In this document: positions 18,094 through 26,975 of the stretch, one piece after another
How the letters are laid out: every line of letters begins with the position of its first letter
How positions within the stretch are numbered: the first letter of the stretch is position 1
Made by a program: the position numbers and the translations under genes
Assembly (NCBI RefSeq): GCF_033955345.1
Contig: NZ_CP138332.1
Span: 5,146,001 to 5,210,000 of the forward strand
Direction of reading: 5' to 3'
Length of the DNA: 64,000 nucleotides
DNA from: Sphingobacterium bambusae
Lineage (GTDB): Bacteria; Bacteroidota; Bacteroidia; Sphingobacteriales; Sphingobacteriaceae
The notes under the pieces: model-generated
What the model was told of the DNA's origin: nothing
The model's database searches: none
Seen by the model: only the letters and a program-made list of their open reading frames with translations

Positions 18094-19074
18094 ATGGCAA
18101 ATATTGTAACCGCCGATCAGATCAAGCAAGAGGTCTCTTTGGTGGATCTGCTGGCAAAACTTGGTCACCGGCCATCTTACCGTAGCGGCAAGGAGTTATT
18201 TTACAAGAGTATGCTTCGAGAGGAACGGACGCCCTCACTCTGCGTCAATAAAAATCTAAACGTTTGGTTTGATCACGGTGGCGCGGGCGTTTCCCAAAAG
18301 CAGGGCGGCAATGTGATCGATTTTGCGCTTGCTTACTGGTTTCCTTCCGATTTCGGTCAGGTACTTAAAAAGATCAGTGAAACAATGCTTTTGGACTTCC
18401 CTGCGAATATTCCACCGGCCAGTCGACCTCGGAAGACCACTTCGCAATCTGAAAAGCTTACCAACTACAAAGTTACGGACGTAAAGGAAATTGGCGGAAA
18501 CCAGCGGATCAGCGCCTATCTGAAAGATAGAGGAATCTTCAATCAGGCCAAAGGTCGGATCAAGGAGGTCTACTATGAGATTGTAACAGGACCAAAGGCG
18601 GGAAAGTCTTTTTTCTGCGCAGGTTGGCAAAACGATCTGGGTAGCTGGGAGCTCAGCAATAAAGGAAAGCATTTTAAGTTCAAGGCATGCCTTGGTCGTA
18701 AAGCCATCACAACGATTACTGGATCAGAGTCGAGGATTACGCTATTTGAAGGGTATATGGATTACCTAAGTTGGCTTGCCGATAATCCTAAAGCTACGGA
18801 TTCAGTTATTGTGCTCAACTCGGTCAATTTGCTGGAACCTGCTTTATCCAAGATTGCATCGTTTTCTTCTGTTCAAGCATACTTCGATCGGGACAAGGCA
18901 GGTGAGAAGGCCTTCCTGCAATTAAAAGGTGCTGTACCCCATGCACAAGATCGCTCAAGTCTCTACCGGAAATACAAAGATTACAATGATATGTTCATCA
19001 ATAGACCATCTCCAAACGTCATCTATGAAGAATCTCATATCTATGAAAAGATGATGTCTGCCTTCAAAAGATAA
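18094..19074 (+). CDS. TOPRIM-domain primase-like protein of the conjugative element
   Basis: A 326-residue DnaG-related protein. The N-terminal region (residues 1-110) has the CHC2-like layout but without a clear set of zinc-binding residues. The TOPRIM domain is at about 215-290, with the Glu of ITLFEGYMDYLSW and the Asp pair of AYFDRDKAGEKA. Such proteins occur upstream of the mobilisation genes in Bacteroidota integrative elements and may prime the transferred strand. It has no helicase domain. Confidence 0.85.
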   Translation: MANIVTADQIKQEVSLVDLLAKLGHRPSYRSGKELFYKSMLREERTPSLCVNKNLNVWFDHGGAGVSQKQGGNVIDFALAYWFPSDFGQVLKKISETMLLDFPANIPPASRPRKTTSQSEKLTNYKVTDVKEIGGNQRISAYLKDRGIFNQAKGRIKEVYYEIVTGPKAGKSFFCAGWQNDLGSWELSNKGKHFKFKACLGRKAITTITGSESRITLFEGYMDYLSWLADNPKATDSVIVLNSVNLLEPALSKIASFSSVQAYFDRDKAGEKAFLQLKGAVPHAQDRSSLYRKYKDYNDMFINRPSPNVIYEESHIYEKMMSAFKR

Positions 19075-19110
19075 TTCCCGTTTTCATTTGGAGATGCTTC
19101 CAAGCTGCTG

Positions 19111-19587
19111 AATGGCTAATTTGCCAAATGCTTTACCAATTAGCCTACTTATCATTTTCCAAAATGGCTATGGGACAAAAAGGCTGGTGATATGCTTGGC
19201 TGATGATCCAATTGGCGGCATGCCTCATTAGCTGGCTAACTTGATAAGCAAGAGATCAGTTAGCAGATTAGCTATTAAGCTGATGGGGTAGTACTATAAT
19301 GACGGATTTTCTTACACAAGTTATTAGCTGATTAGCATACCAAGTCATAGGCTGTTGTAGCGCTTAACAAATTGGCTTGATAACTAGCCAACTATATCAC
19401 TAGACAGCTGACCAAACGATACCATACTTAGTTATGGTGCTACTCAGCTCAGCCATTAATTAGTAAATAAGCAATTCTATTGATTTGCCAATTAGCAATT
19501 AGGCTAAAAAGCTTCGTACGAATTAGTGTATGGAGTAACTTGGCTGATAGGTCGCTTAGCGGAGAGGCAGATTGGTTAATTGGCTAG
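19111..19587. repeat. Dispersed TTAGC/GCTAA word array
   Basis: I count eleven exact TTAGC or GCTAA words in about 480 bases, plus many one-off variants such as TTGGCT and GCTAGT. They often occur in pairs 8-12 bases apart (for example 19228-19239, 19260-19273, 19323-19336 and 19491-19506). There is no regular unit or reading frame. It may be a multi-site protein-binding region. Confidence 0.6.
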
Positions 19588-19811
19588 TTAAATATTAAAC
19601 TTATCCAAACGGAAGCAGATGACTTTAATTGCAATTAGGTCATGAAAGTAAACGATGAGTTCAATGTTTATGGACTCGCTTAGTAAAAGCCTGCTAGTTC
19701 CGAAAAGTTATTGTATTCAACTTCAAAAATGGAAGTAAACCCCGCAAATGTCCAATGCACAAAGCAGCGTAGGCTATAGCCCCACTCTTGTTTTGTTAGC
19801 AGCAAGTTGTA

Positions 19812-19829
19812 TTTTGGGTGCACCCAAAA
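19812..19829. promoter_or_regulatory. Perfect 18-bp palindrome, possible relaxosome site
   Basis: TTTTGGGTG followed by its exact complement CACCCAAAA, about 100 bases before the first mobilisation gene. It is a good candidate for a MobA/MobC binding site or an oriT inverted repeat. Confidence 0.5.
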
Positions 19830-19932
19830 ATTCCTTGCCTTTCCGGTTCGCCCGACCTGTGGTCAGCCTGCTCAGAAAGGATCGAAAAACTGCGCAACTT
19901 GTTTTTCCTCTTAAACCTTAATTAATACACCG

Positions 19933-20343
19933 ATGATTGATCCAATTAAGATACGGGGCAGGCCTGCGAAGGTTTACCCTAAGCGGCTACGTGTGGTCAC
20001 TGTCAAGCTCACCGAGAGCGAGCTGGAAGAACTTAACCTGATGAAAGCGCAAAGCGGCATGAACCGAATGCAGCTGATCCGAAAGAAGATCTTCGCTAGC
20101 GGCGCCGTAACAATGGTCAATGTGAAGGAGGTGTTAGGGGAACTCTCGCGTCAAGGAGCGGAGCTTGGCCGGATCGGGAACAACCTGAATCAACTCGCAA
20201 GACATGCCAATGTGCTAGCCAAGCAAGGTAAGTTGCACCCCCATGTAGCCGAGGAACTTAAAAAATTGCTGGAGCAGCACGCAGCTATTCAGAAGCAATT
20301 GGACATAACCTGGCGGCATCTCTTACGCGCCTTAAAAAAATAG
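19933..20343 (+). CDS. Relaxosome accessory protein (MobA/MobC-like)
   Basis: A 136-residue protein with a basic N-terminus, a ribbon-helix-helix-like segment (VVTVKLTESELEELNLMK, residues 24-41), then a conserved ELGRIGNNLNQLARHAN motif near 76-92 that is typical of MobC/BfmC-type mobilisation proteins. It should bind oriT and help the relaxase nick. Its stop is 8 bases before the relaxase start. In the CTnDOT naming this position is MobA. Confidence 0.88.
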   Translation: MIDPIKIRGRPAKVYPKRLRVVTVKLTESELEELNLMKAQSGMNRMQLIRKKIFASGAVTMVNVKEVLGELSRQGAELGRIGNNLNQLARHANVLAKQGKLHPHVAEELKKLLEQHAAIQKQLDITWRHLLRALKK

Positions 20344-20351
20344 CAGCACAC

Positions 20352-21512
20352 ATGATCGTTAAATTTCTTCGTAAATCAGCCAGCTTTGGCGGGGTGCGTT
20401 ATAATACCAATAAAGTAGATTCCGATCAGGGGGAGCTACTCAGTATGCGTAACTTCGATGCGCTTCAAGGTTTAACCAACTTGCGGCCACAGGACTATAT
20501 CAATTATCTAGAAGCAGTTTCTTCGATGAGCTCCCGCATCAAGTATCCACAGTTACATGTGGTGATCTCTGCAAAAGGTAAACAGTACGCGACCGGCGAA
20601 CTTAACGCTGTGGCACATGACTGGATGCAGGGGATGGGTTATGGCGAGCAGCCATATCTAGTTATCCTGCACAGCGATACCGCAAATGTTCATGTACATA
20701 TCGTATCGACAAGGGTGGGCAAAGATGGCAAAAAGATCGATAACAGTTTTGAAAAGATCCGAGCTTATGAAGTGCTCCACGAAATTCTGGGCGAAAAGGC
20801 ACTGCATAAAGTGCAGAAAGATCTGGCTGATGCCCTAAGGTATAATTTCAGCACAAGAGCGCAATTTCGAACATTACTGGAGAACCGCGGTTACTCGCTG
20901 AGCGGGGAGGATCAGCGCCTCAAACTATTCAAGTTCGGAAAATTGCTCGGTGAGGTGCGCTGGGAGGATATCGATAAGCAGATAAGGCAGTACAGCGAAA
21001 ATTCTGGCCGAGAGAAGCAGATTTATGCGCTGATCGATAAATATCGCTATCAGTTTGATCAGAAGCTCAAGCAGGAAAAGGGAATCTTTAGTTCTGAACT
21101 GACCCGTAAGTTGGCAATACGATTCGGTCTACACTTTGTTTTCCACTCGGCTAGTGGCAAGCCGCCCTATGGTTATACCATTATAGACCATAGCAAGAAT
21201 AATATATTTAAGGGCAGTCAGGTTTATCCGCTAGCACGGCTAACGGGAGCAGGGGAGAAGAACGCACGCAGAATATCGGACGATAAAAGGGATCATGCCG
21301 CTGCTTCAACCTATAAAGGCGAACCATGGACGAAGGCTGATCGTCAAGAGTCGGCGATAGAAAAGGCTGATCGCCCAGCGGCAATCGGATCCGTGGAGGA
21401 ACCGATCGCTGCGCCGATAATCGGACTAAACCTAACGGATGACGTGGACGATGAGGCTGTACACGGCAAAAAACGAAACCGTCAGAATAATAAATCAACA
21501 AAAAAACGCTAA
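20352..21512 (+). CDS. mobB: Relaxase / mobilisation nuclease (MobB-like)
   Basis: A 386-residue relaxase. The metal-binding HVHIVSTRV motif is at about residues 115-123, followed by DGKKIDNSFEK, both standard in the Bacteroidota MobB relaxase family. The nicking Tyr should be in the first 50 residues (a YNTNK segment lies near residue 18). The C-terminal third is charged and of low complexity, as in relatives. It should nick oriT and lead the strand into the coupling protein. Confidence 0.92.
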   Translation: MIVKFLRKSASFGGVRYNTNKVDSDQGELLSMRNFDALQGLTNLRPQDYINYLEAVSSMSSRIKYPQLHVVISAKGKQYATGELNAVAHDWMQGMGYGEQPYLVILHSDTANVHVHIVSTRVGKDGKKIDNSFEKIRAYEVLHEILGEKALHKVQKDLADALRYNFSTRAQFRTLLENRGYSLSGEDQRLKLFKFGKLLGEVRWEDIDKQIRQYSENSGREKQIYALIDKYRYQFDQKLKQEKGIFSSELTRKLAIRFGLHFVFHSASGKPPYGYTIIDHSKNNIFKGSQVYPLARLTGAGEKNARRISDDKRDHAAASTYKGEPWTKADRQESAIEKADRPAAIGSVEEPIAAPIIGLNLTDDVDDEAVHGKKRNRQNNKSTKKR

Positions 21513-21530
21513 CATTTAAAATGGATCATT

Positions 21531-22169
21531 ATGGTCATCTTATTAGGAAACCAGAAAGGCGGAGCAGGGAAAAGTACCGTAACACTGCTACTGGCCAATT
21601 ACCTTGCCGTCAATAAAAATCGGCCCGTTACGGTCCTCGACATGGATTATCAGCAGTCGATCTCCTCCAAGTACGAAAAAGCGCAGCTTACCGAAAGCTT
21701 GGTTCCCTATGAAGTGCTGGCTGCCGACCTTCGTGATTTTCCAGATTTAATGACCGTGCTGAGCAAGAATCCAGATGAGATAGTGCTCATTGATCTGCCC
21801 GGAAAAATGGATGACGACGATCTGATTCCGGTAATCCGTGCAGGTGATCTAATCCTTTGTCCCTTTGGCTATGATCAGTTTTCGGTCGATTCGACTTTGC
21901 TATTTGCCATGGTCGTCTCCAAGATCAATACCTCGGCTCCCTTGCATTTTATTCCAAATAGGCTTAAAAGCGGCGTTAAATACCAAACTAGGCTAGAGGT
22001 GGATAAGGCGCTAGCTGGCTTTGGCCACGTTGGAAAAGGTTTTCCGGACAGAATCGATTTTCAGCGGGTGGATACCACCTGCATTCCGGCCATCCTTTTG
22101 CCTGTAGTGCTTCCCATACTTGGGGAGATCTATGAGACCTTTATAGAAAGCGAGGCCAACGATGCGTAA
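21531..22169 (+). CDS. traA: ParA-type ATPase, conjugal transfer protein TraA
   Basis: A 212-residue ParA/MinD-like ATPase. The deviant Walker A motif GNQKGGAGKST is at residues 6-16 and the Asp of VLDMDYQQS near 36. In CTnDOT-type elements TraA is a ParA-like protein at the start of the tra operon. Its role in transfer is not settled. The 3' end overlaps the next gene by 8 bases. Confidence 0.92.
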   Translation: MVILLGNQKGGAGKSTVTLLLANYLAVNKNRPVTVLDMDYQQSISSKYEKAQLTESLVPYEVLAADLRDFPDLMTVLSKNPDEIVLIDLPGKMDDDDLIPVIRAGDLILCPFGYDQFSVDSTLLFAMVVSKINTSAPLHFIPNRLKSGVKYQTRLEVDKALAGFGHVGKGFPDRIDFQRVDTTCIPAILLPVVLPILGEIYETFIESEANDA

Positions 22170-22539
22170 CATTCGCTCGCTTGCCGATCAACTTCGTGAT
22201 GAGCTGAAGGCCAAAGAGCAACCGGAAAAGGAAATTACAAAAGAGATTAGTGAAGGAGCAGAGGCCAGTAAGCCTAAAGTTGCTAAGAAGGTCAAAGCCG
22301 ATCCTCATGAGAAACAGGCAGAAGCATTTTTTAAGGCTATTGAAGACTTTAAGCCGGAATATTCCGAGAAGAGCATGATCCGACTGGATGCGCGCACCGT
22401 CAACCTGCTTAAGCGCATCAAACTTGCCAAGAACATCGATATGAACCGCTTTATCGTGTACAGCCTGCACCGCTACCTTGAGCAGCATCCGTGGCTGGCA
22501 GAACATATTCAAGAAACCATCAAAAATACAGAACTATGA
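22162..22539 (+). CDS. Conjugal transfer protein (TraB-like, DUF3408 type)
   Basis: A 125-residue protein with a charged, disordered N-terminal half (KAKEQPEKEITKEIS) and a C-terminal helical domain, 'SMIRLDARTVNLLKRIKLAK' onward, resembling a ribbon-helix-helix DNA-binding fold. The position after ParA fits TraB of CTnDOT-type elements, and a ParB-like partnership is possible. It overlaps genes on both sides. Confidence 0.75.
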   Translation: MRNIRSLADQLRDELKAKEQPEKEITKEISEGAEASKPKVAKKVKADPHEKQAEAFFKAIEDFKPEYSEKSMIRLDARTVNLLKRIKLAKNIDMNRFIVYSLHRYLEQHPWLAEHIQETIKNTEL

Positions 22540-22874
22540 GCTGGACTACTTTTTCCCTTAGTTTGGTACTGGCGTACCTGATCTATTATGTTATAAACCT
22601 GCTTTATGACCGCTGGCTGGCTGGCAAAGTTGGTGTTATAGCAACCACAGAGGAGAAACTCTACTTTGAAGATGATGTGGTGCCGGAGCTGATCACGCTG
22701 GAAGAACCTGATCAGCAAGAGGAAGTGGGTTCAGCCTCCGATATGCAGTCGACACCAGCACCATCGACCGCGATCAGTTCGGTTACAGAATCAACGGGCG
22801 GAGTAAGTCTCGGTGAACTAATGCGCCTAGCCAAGGATAACCTGATCGAGCACACACGTGCCATTCCGTACTAG
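22536..22874 (+). CDS. Small membrane-anchored Tra protein (TraC-position)
   Basis: The ATG at 22536 overlaps the stop of the previous gene (ATGA); an upstream extension to 22491 is possible but unlikely. The 112-residue product has one N-terminal membrane segment (FSLSLVLAYLIYYVINLLY) and a cytoplasmic acidic, Ser/Thr-rich tail. The family is not recognised with certainty. Its position matches TraC in CTnDOT-like operons. Confidence 0.7.
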   Translation: MSWTTFSLSLVLAYLIYYVINLLYDRWLAGKVGVIATTEEKLYFEDDVVPELITLEEPDQQEEVGSASDMQSTPAPSTAISSVTESTGGVSLGELMRLAKDNLIEHTRAIPY

Positions 22875-22875
22875 G

Positions 22876-23187
22876 ATGCGGAAAACCTATTGCTTTAAAA
22901 CTATCCTAAGTAGCATCTTCCTTTTTTTACCTGCGCTGCTTCTCGCACAACCTGGACTTTCTGAATTCTATGGCGCCAGCTCGGAAGTTGGACGCTGGTA
23001 CTATGCGCTTTCGGACTTTGTGCTGGTATTGGGCGCCATAGCCGGCATACTCGGCGGACTGCGCATCTATGCAAACTGGCAGAGCGGCCGTCACCACCAC
23101 ATCGATGCACAGGTGATGGGCTGGCTGTTTTCCTGCCTCTTTTTGACCTTGGTCAGCGCTTTTCTAAAGGCCCTTTACGGCATTTAA
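22876..23187 (+). CDS. DUF4134-type conjugation protein (first copy)
   Basis: The likely start is the ATG at 22876, one base after the previous stop; the longer frame to 22858 would overlap that gene. The 103-residue product has a signal peptide (FLFLPALLLAQPG) and two membrane segments separated by a short loop (GGLRIYANWQSG). The same layout is seen in the next gene, TraE, so the two look like paralogues. It probably forms part of the inner-membrane pore, like VirB2/VirB3. Confidence 0.8.
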   Translation: MRKTYCFKTILSSIFLFLPALLLAQPGLSEFYGASSEVGRWYYALSDFVLVLGAIAGILGGLRIYANWQSGRHHHIDAQVMGWLFSCLFLTLVSAFLKALYGI

Positions 23188-23216
23188 AAATCCATTCATC
23201 CTTTAATTTTTTATCC

Positions 23217-23531
23217 ATGACAGTAAAGACCAGAAAACTGTTTGCTACCGCTATGGCGGTAATGGTTGCATCCCAGTCGCTGCTTGCCCAAACGGGCGGC
23301 GGAACAACCGGGATCAACGCGGCAACCTCCTCGCTGACCAGTTACATCGATCCGGTATCGACCCTGACCCTTGCCATTGGCGCCGTGGTGGGGATCATCG
23401 GCGGGGTGCGCGTGTACATCAAGTGGAACTCGGGCGATCAGGACATCAACAAGGAGCTTATGGGCTGGGGCGGTTCCTGTCTTTTCTTGGTGCTCGTATC
23501 CGTGGTCATTAAAGCCTTTTTCGGCGTTTAG
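23217..23531 (+). CDS. traE: TraE family (DUF4134) conjugation protein
   Basis: A 104-residue protein with a signal peptide cleaved near SLLAQTGG, then two membrane segments around GGVRVYIKWNSGDQD. DUF4134/TraE proteins are pilin-like (VirB2-like) in size and topology. It resembles the gene just before it in motif order (loop G-R-Y-W-SG, then MGW and FLVLVS). Confidence 0.9.
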   Translation: MTVKTRKLFATAMAVMVASQSLLAQTGGGTTGINAATSSLTSYIDPVSTLTLAIGAVVGIIGGVRVYIKWNSGDQDINKELMGWGGSCLFLVLVSVVIKAFFGV

Positions 23532-23532
23532 T

Positions 23533-23835
23533 ATGCGCAGGTATGCAATTTACAAGGGGCTCGAGCGGCCCCTTGTTTATCGCGGCTTTAAAGGCAAGTT
23601 CATCGGTTGGGGGATCGGATCACTGGTGCTTGGACTGGTAGGTGGCGGCCTGCTGGGCGCGCTTAGCAGTATGTACCTCGGCGCCGTGGTCACGCTGGCC
23701 ATTATCGCGGGCGGACTGACCTTTACCTTTCAGCGCCAGAAAGGTGGCCTGCATATTAAAACGCGCAGCACAGCGCTATTTGTTCACCAAGCTAAGCTGA
23801 AACACTATGGCAAAACAATATCGCGAAACCTTTAA
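23533..23835 (+). CDS. traF: TraF family (DUF4133) conjugation protein
   Basis: The true start is the ATG at 23533, one base after the traE stop, giving 100 residues; the open frame from 23371 runs inside traE and is a shadow. Two closely spaced membrane segments (GIGSLVLGLVGGGLLGAL and MYLGAVVTLAIIAGGLTF) after a short basic N-terminus match VirB3-like DUF4133 proteins. The 3' end overlaps traG by 29 bases, so translation is coupled. Confidence 0.88.
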   Translation: MRRYAIYKGLERPLVYRGFKGKFIGWGIGSLVLGLVGGGLLGALSSMYLGAVVTLAIIAGGLTFTFQRQKGGLHIKTRSTALFVHQAKLKHYGKTISRNL

Positions 23836-26296
23836 GTTACCCTACATCGGGATAGAAAGGCAGGGCAGCCATACGCTGCTTTACGGAGAGAAAGGGGAGT
23901 TTTCGGTGCTGCTGCAGATGCGTAACCTCGCTATGCAACATGGTGCCGATCCGGAGCCCTACACGGCTTATCACCAGCTGCTGCTCAACCTGATCAAGAT
24001 CCTCGGCGAAGGACACATCATCCAAAAGCAGGACGTGTTCTCGCGCAGGAACTATGATGCGCCTCAGGCCGCTGAATTTCTGCAGCAGCGGTACAATGCG
24101 CATTTTCAAGGTCGAGCTTACACGGATCTTTCGACCTATCTCATCATTACCAAACAGATCAAAAAGGGTCGTTTTTATGTCTACAGCCCGAAGGCTTTGC
24201 TCGATTTTACCCAGCAGGTGGATAAGGTGATCGATCTATTGGAAGGGGCAGGTCTAGATCCCAAGCCACTTGATGAGCGAGCAATCAATCAATACGTGAG
24301 CCGAATGTTGGCGATGGATTTTAGTTCGGATAGCATTGTACTGGATAACATCCGTGCGGGCGATAGGAATCTGCTCGTCGGCGACCACGCCCTGCGCAGC
24401 ATAAGCCTTGTGGACACGGACACTATCGATCTGCCCGAGGATGCCGCTACACATGGTACCAGGCAGGAGGGCAGCAACCTGCGTAACTTTCCGGAGGATA
24501 ACTTTTCCTTTCTTCACGGGCTGCCGGATTATCACTGCCTAATCTACAACCAGCTCGTGGAGATCCCAGCACAGCAGCTTACTTTGAACAAGCTTCAACT
24601 CAAGCGTAAGCGTCATTCGGGCGTGCCCGATCCAGCAAATCTGATCTGTGTGGAAGATATTAATCAGCTGCTGGTGGATGTATCGCGAGAAAATCAGCTG
24701 TTGGTGCATGCGCATTTTAATATGCTGATCTGCGCCGATACCGATAAGATTGCCAAAGCAGGAAACTACATCGAGGCAGCACTTTTTCAGCAGGGGATCA
24801 TTCCCTCGCGCAATGCCTACAACCAGATGGAGCTTTTTCGTACCTGCCTGCCGGGAAATGGCGTGGAATTGAAGGCCTATGACTGGTTCCTGACGACCTC
24901 CGATGCTGCAATCTGTTTCTTTTTTAAGGAATACCTGCAAAAGGATGAGCAGTCGGACTTCCTTATTCGCTTTACCGATAGGCAGGGAATTCCAGTTGGT
25001 ATTGATCCTTCGGATCTGCCCATGCGGACAGGGCGGACAAACAACCGATCGCGTTTTACCCTTGGACCCAGTGGGAGTGGCAAATCCTTCTACATGAATG
25101 CGCTGGTGGAGCAGTATTGTCTGTACAATATGGACGTGGTAATCGTAGATACGGGAGATAGCTATTCGGGACTTTGCAGCTATTATGGTGGTAAGTATAT
25201 TACTTACACGGAGGAAAAGCCAATCTCGATGAATCCCTTTGCCATCTCCCAAAAGGAGTACAACCTGGAAAAAAAGGATTTCCTAAAGACGCTGATTGCC
25301 CTACTCTGGAAAGGGCCTGATGGGCAGCTAAGCCAGATCGAGGATACCGTGCTTTCCAACGTGCTTTCTTCCTACTACTATGCTTATTTCTGGTCGGATG
25401 AAGAGGCTGACCCCGCGCGGCCGAAGGTGTTAAACTTTGATTCCTTTTACAGCTACTCCGTGGATCGGATCAGCGAGATCACGGCGCAGGAAGCGATTAC
25501 CTTTGATCTGGACGAGTATCGCTATGTGCTGCGTAAATTCCATACCGGAGGTGAGTTTGGTACGGTGCTCAATGAGCAGGCTGATGCTTCGCTTTTTTCT
25601 GAACCTTTTATTGTCTTTGAGATAGATAATGTGAAGGAAAATAAGGTTTTATTTCCGATCGTCACGCTGATTATTATGGACGTTTTTCTGCAAAAGATGC
25701 GGCATCGCCGTGACCAGCGTAAGGCCCTTATCATCGAAGAAGCATGGAAGGCTATTGCCAGTCCGCTGATGGCGGGCTACATTTTGTACCTCTATAAAAC
25801 GGTTAGAAAGTTCTGGGGTGAAGTGATCGTGGTGACCCAAGAGCTGGGCGACATCTTGGGCAATCCGGTGGTTAAGGACAGTATCCTTGCCAATTCGGAC
25901 ACGATCTGCTTGCTGGATCAGTCCAAGTTCCGCGAAAACTACGATGCCATTGCCAAGCTGCTTTCTATTACCGATACCGAGCGCAGAAAGATCTTTACGA
26001 TAAACCAGCTAGATAACAAGGAGGGACGGGGACGATTCAAGGAGGTCTATATCCGGCGAGGATCCACGGGCGAAGTTTATGGCGTAGAGGTTTCCCTCGA
26101 GCAGTACCTGACCTATACAACAGAGAAGCCGGAGAAGAATGCCGTGCTGACCTACGTGGAGATGTATAAAAACTACCAGCAAGCACTTGAAGTGTTTGTG
26201 CAGGATATGAAAGCTAGCGCATTGTCTCTCGGCGATTTTGTGAAGAAAGTCAATGCGCTCGGTACTCCGCTTTCCAATGACAATGCAATTCCTTAA
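23807..26296 (+). CDS. traG: TraG conjugation ATPase (VirB4-like)
   Basis: An 829-residue VirB4-type ATPase. The N-terminal half is the TraG/VirB4 N-domain and the Walker A motif GPSGSGKSF is near residues 424-432. The Walker B region LIIEEAWKAI is near residue 642, and a VVTQELGDI segment follows. It powers assembly of the type IV secretion channel at the inner membrane. It is the largest gene in the tra operon and is intact. Confidence 0.96.
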   Translation: MAKQYRETFKLPYIGIERQGSHTLLYGEKGEFSVLLQMRNLAMQHGADPEPYTAYHQLLLNLIKILGEGHIIQKQDVFSRRNYDAPQAAEFLQQRYNAHFQGRAYTDLSTYLIITKQIKKGRFYVYSPKALLDFTQQVDKVIDLLEGAGLDPKPLDERAINQYVSRMLAMDFSSDSIVLDNIRAGDRNLLVGDHALRSISLVDTDTIDLPEDAATHGTRQEGSNLRNFPEDNFSFLHGLPDYHCLIYNQLVEIPAQQLTLNKLQLKRKRHSGVPDPANLICVEDINQLLVDVSRENQLLVHAHFNMLICADTDKIAKAGNYIEAALFQQGIIPSRNAYNQMELFRTCLPGNGVELKAYDWFLTTSDAAICFFFKEYLQKDEQSDFLIRFTDRQGIPVGIDPSDLPMRTGRTNNRSRFTLGPSGSGKSFYMNALVEQYCLYNMDVVIVDTGDSYSGLCSYYGGKYITYTEEKPISMNPFAISQKEYNLEKKDFLKTLIALLWKGPDGQLSQIEDTVLSNVLSSYYYAYFWSDEEADPARPKVLNFDSFYSYSVDRISEITAQEAITFDLDEYRYVLRKFHTGGEFGTVLNEQADASLFSEPFIVFEIDNVKENKVLFPIVTLIIMDVFLQKMRHRRDQRKALIIEEAWKAIASPLMAGYILYLYKTVRKFWGEVIVVTQELGDILGNPVVKDSILANSDTICLLDQSKFRENYDAIAKLLSITDTERRKIFTINQLDNKEGRGRFKEVYIRRGSTGEVYGVEVSLEQYLTYTTEKPEKNAVLTYVEMYKNYQQALEVFVQDMKASALSLGDFVKKVNALGTPLSNDNAIP

Positions 26297-26315
26297 AATG
26301 TTAATCAAAAACTAT

Positions 26316-26975
26316 ATGAAGCAGTTATTTATCTTATTATTCGCGCTATTTTGGGCGTCTCTCGTGCGTGCGCAGATTTATATTGATCCGGCAGTCGCAG
26401 CAGCAACGGCAGTACATTCGGGTATTATTGACCAGCAGCTGGATAACACTAACGAGCGGTTGACACTTATCCAGCGCGGACAGCTCGCCGTAACGGGGCA
26501 ACTGGTTATCGTGAATGATATGCAGGATAAGATCTACAAAGGCTTGAGCGAGGTTTCTGCTATCATGCGAAACCTGCTAGCGATAAAGGATATTACCCAG
26601 ATAGGAACTGATATCGTACGGGACACCAATAAAGCGATCACGCTTGCCGGCAGCAATCCTGCGCTGTTGTTATTTGCCGAGCAGAGCGCAATGGAGTTTA
26701 AGAACCGCTCTATTGCGCTCGCCTCAGAGGTAACCAGCTTTGTGACCAAAGGCGGTGCAAATAATCTGATGGACTCAGGCGAACGGGCGAAGCAGCTCAA
26801 CAGGATCGTCTCGGAGATGACCATTCTGCGTGGGGTAGCTTACGGGATGTATCGCGCCATGTACTGGTCAAAGCAGCGCGGCATTCTGCAATCGCTGAAC
26901 CCTTATGCAGGCTTTATTAATATGGATACCCGCATTGCGGACGACATTGTTCGCAATGCCAAATACCTCCGGTAA
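26316..26975 (+). CDS. Secreted tra-operon protein, paralogue 1 of 3
   Basis: The likely start is the ATG at 26316, giving a signal peptide (FILLFALFWASLVRAQ); the frame is open back to 26253 inside traG. The 219-residue mature-type protein is helical and ends with YRAMYWSKQRGILQSLNPY and GFINMDTRIADDIV. The same C-terminal pattern recurs in the next two genes. The region corresponds to the TraH/TraI area of CTnDOT. It is probably periplasmic and may be a VirB5-like subunit (inference). Confidence 0.75.
   Translation: MKQLFILLFALFWASLVRAQIYIDPAVAAATAVHSGIIDQQLDNTNERLTLIQRGQLAVTGQLVIVNDMQDKIYKGLSEVSAIMRNLLAIKDITQIGTDIVRDTNKAITLAGSNPALLLFAEQSAMEFKNRSIALASEVTSFVTKGGANNLMDSGERAKQLNRIVSEMTILRGVAYGMYRAMYWSKQRGILQSLNPYAGFINMDTRIADDIVRNAKYLR

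Larger units (their letters stand above)
19075..19932. other. Long non-coding region, oriT candidate
   Basis: About 860 bases without a gene between the primase and the mobilisation genes. It holds an array of TTAGC/GCTAA words (19111-19587), a near-palindrome at about 19619-19643 and a perfect 18-base palindrome at 19812-19829. In related elements the origin of transfer lies just upstream of the relaxase genes, so this is the likely oriT region. Confidence 0.55.

Noticed and set aside
22491..22535. Upstream extension of the TraC-position gene
   Set aside because: It lies inside the previous gene; the ATGA overlap at 22536 is a better start.
23371..23532. Upstream extension of traF
   Set aside because: It runs within traE in another frame; the start after the traE stop is preferred.
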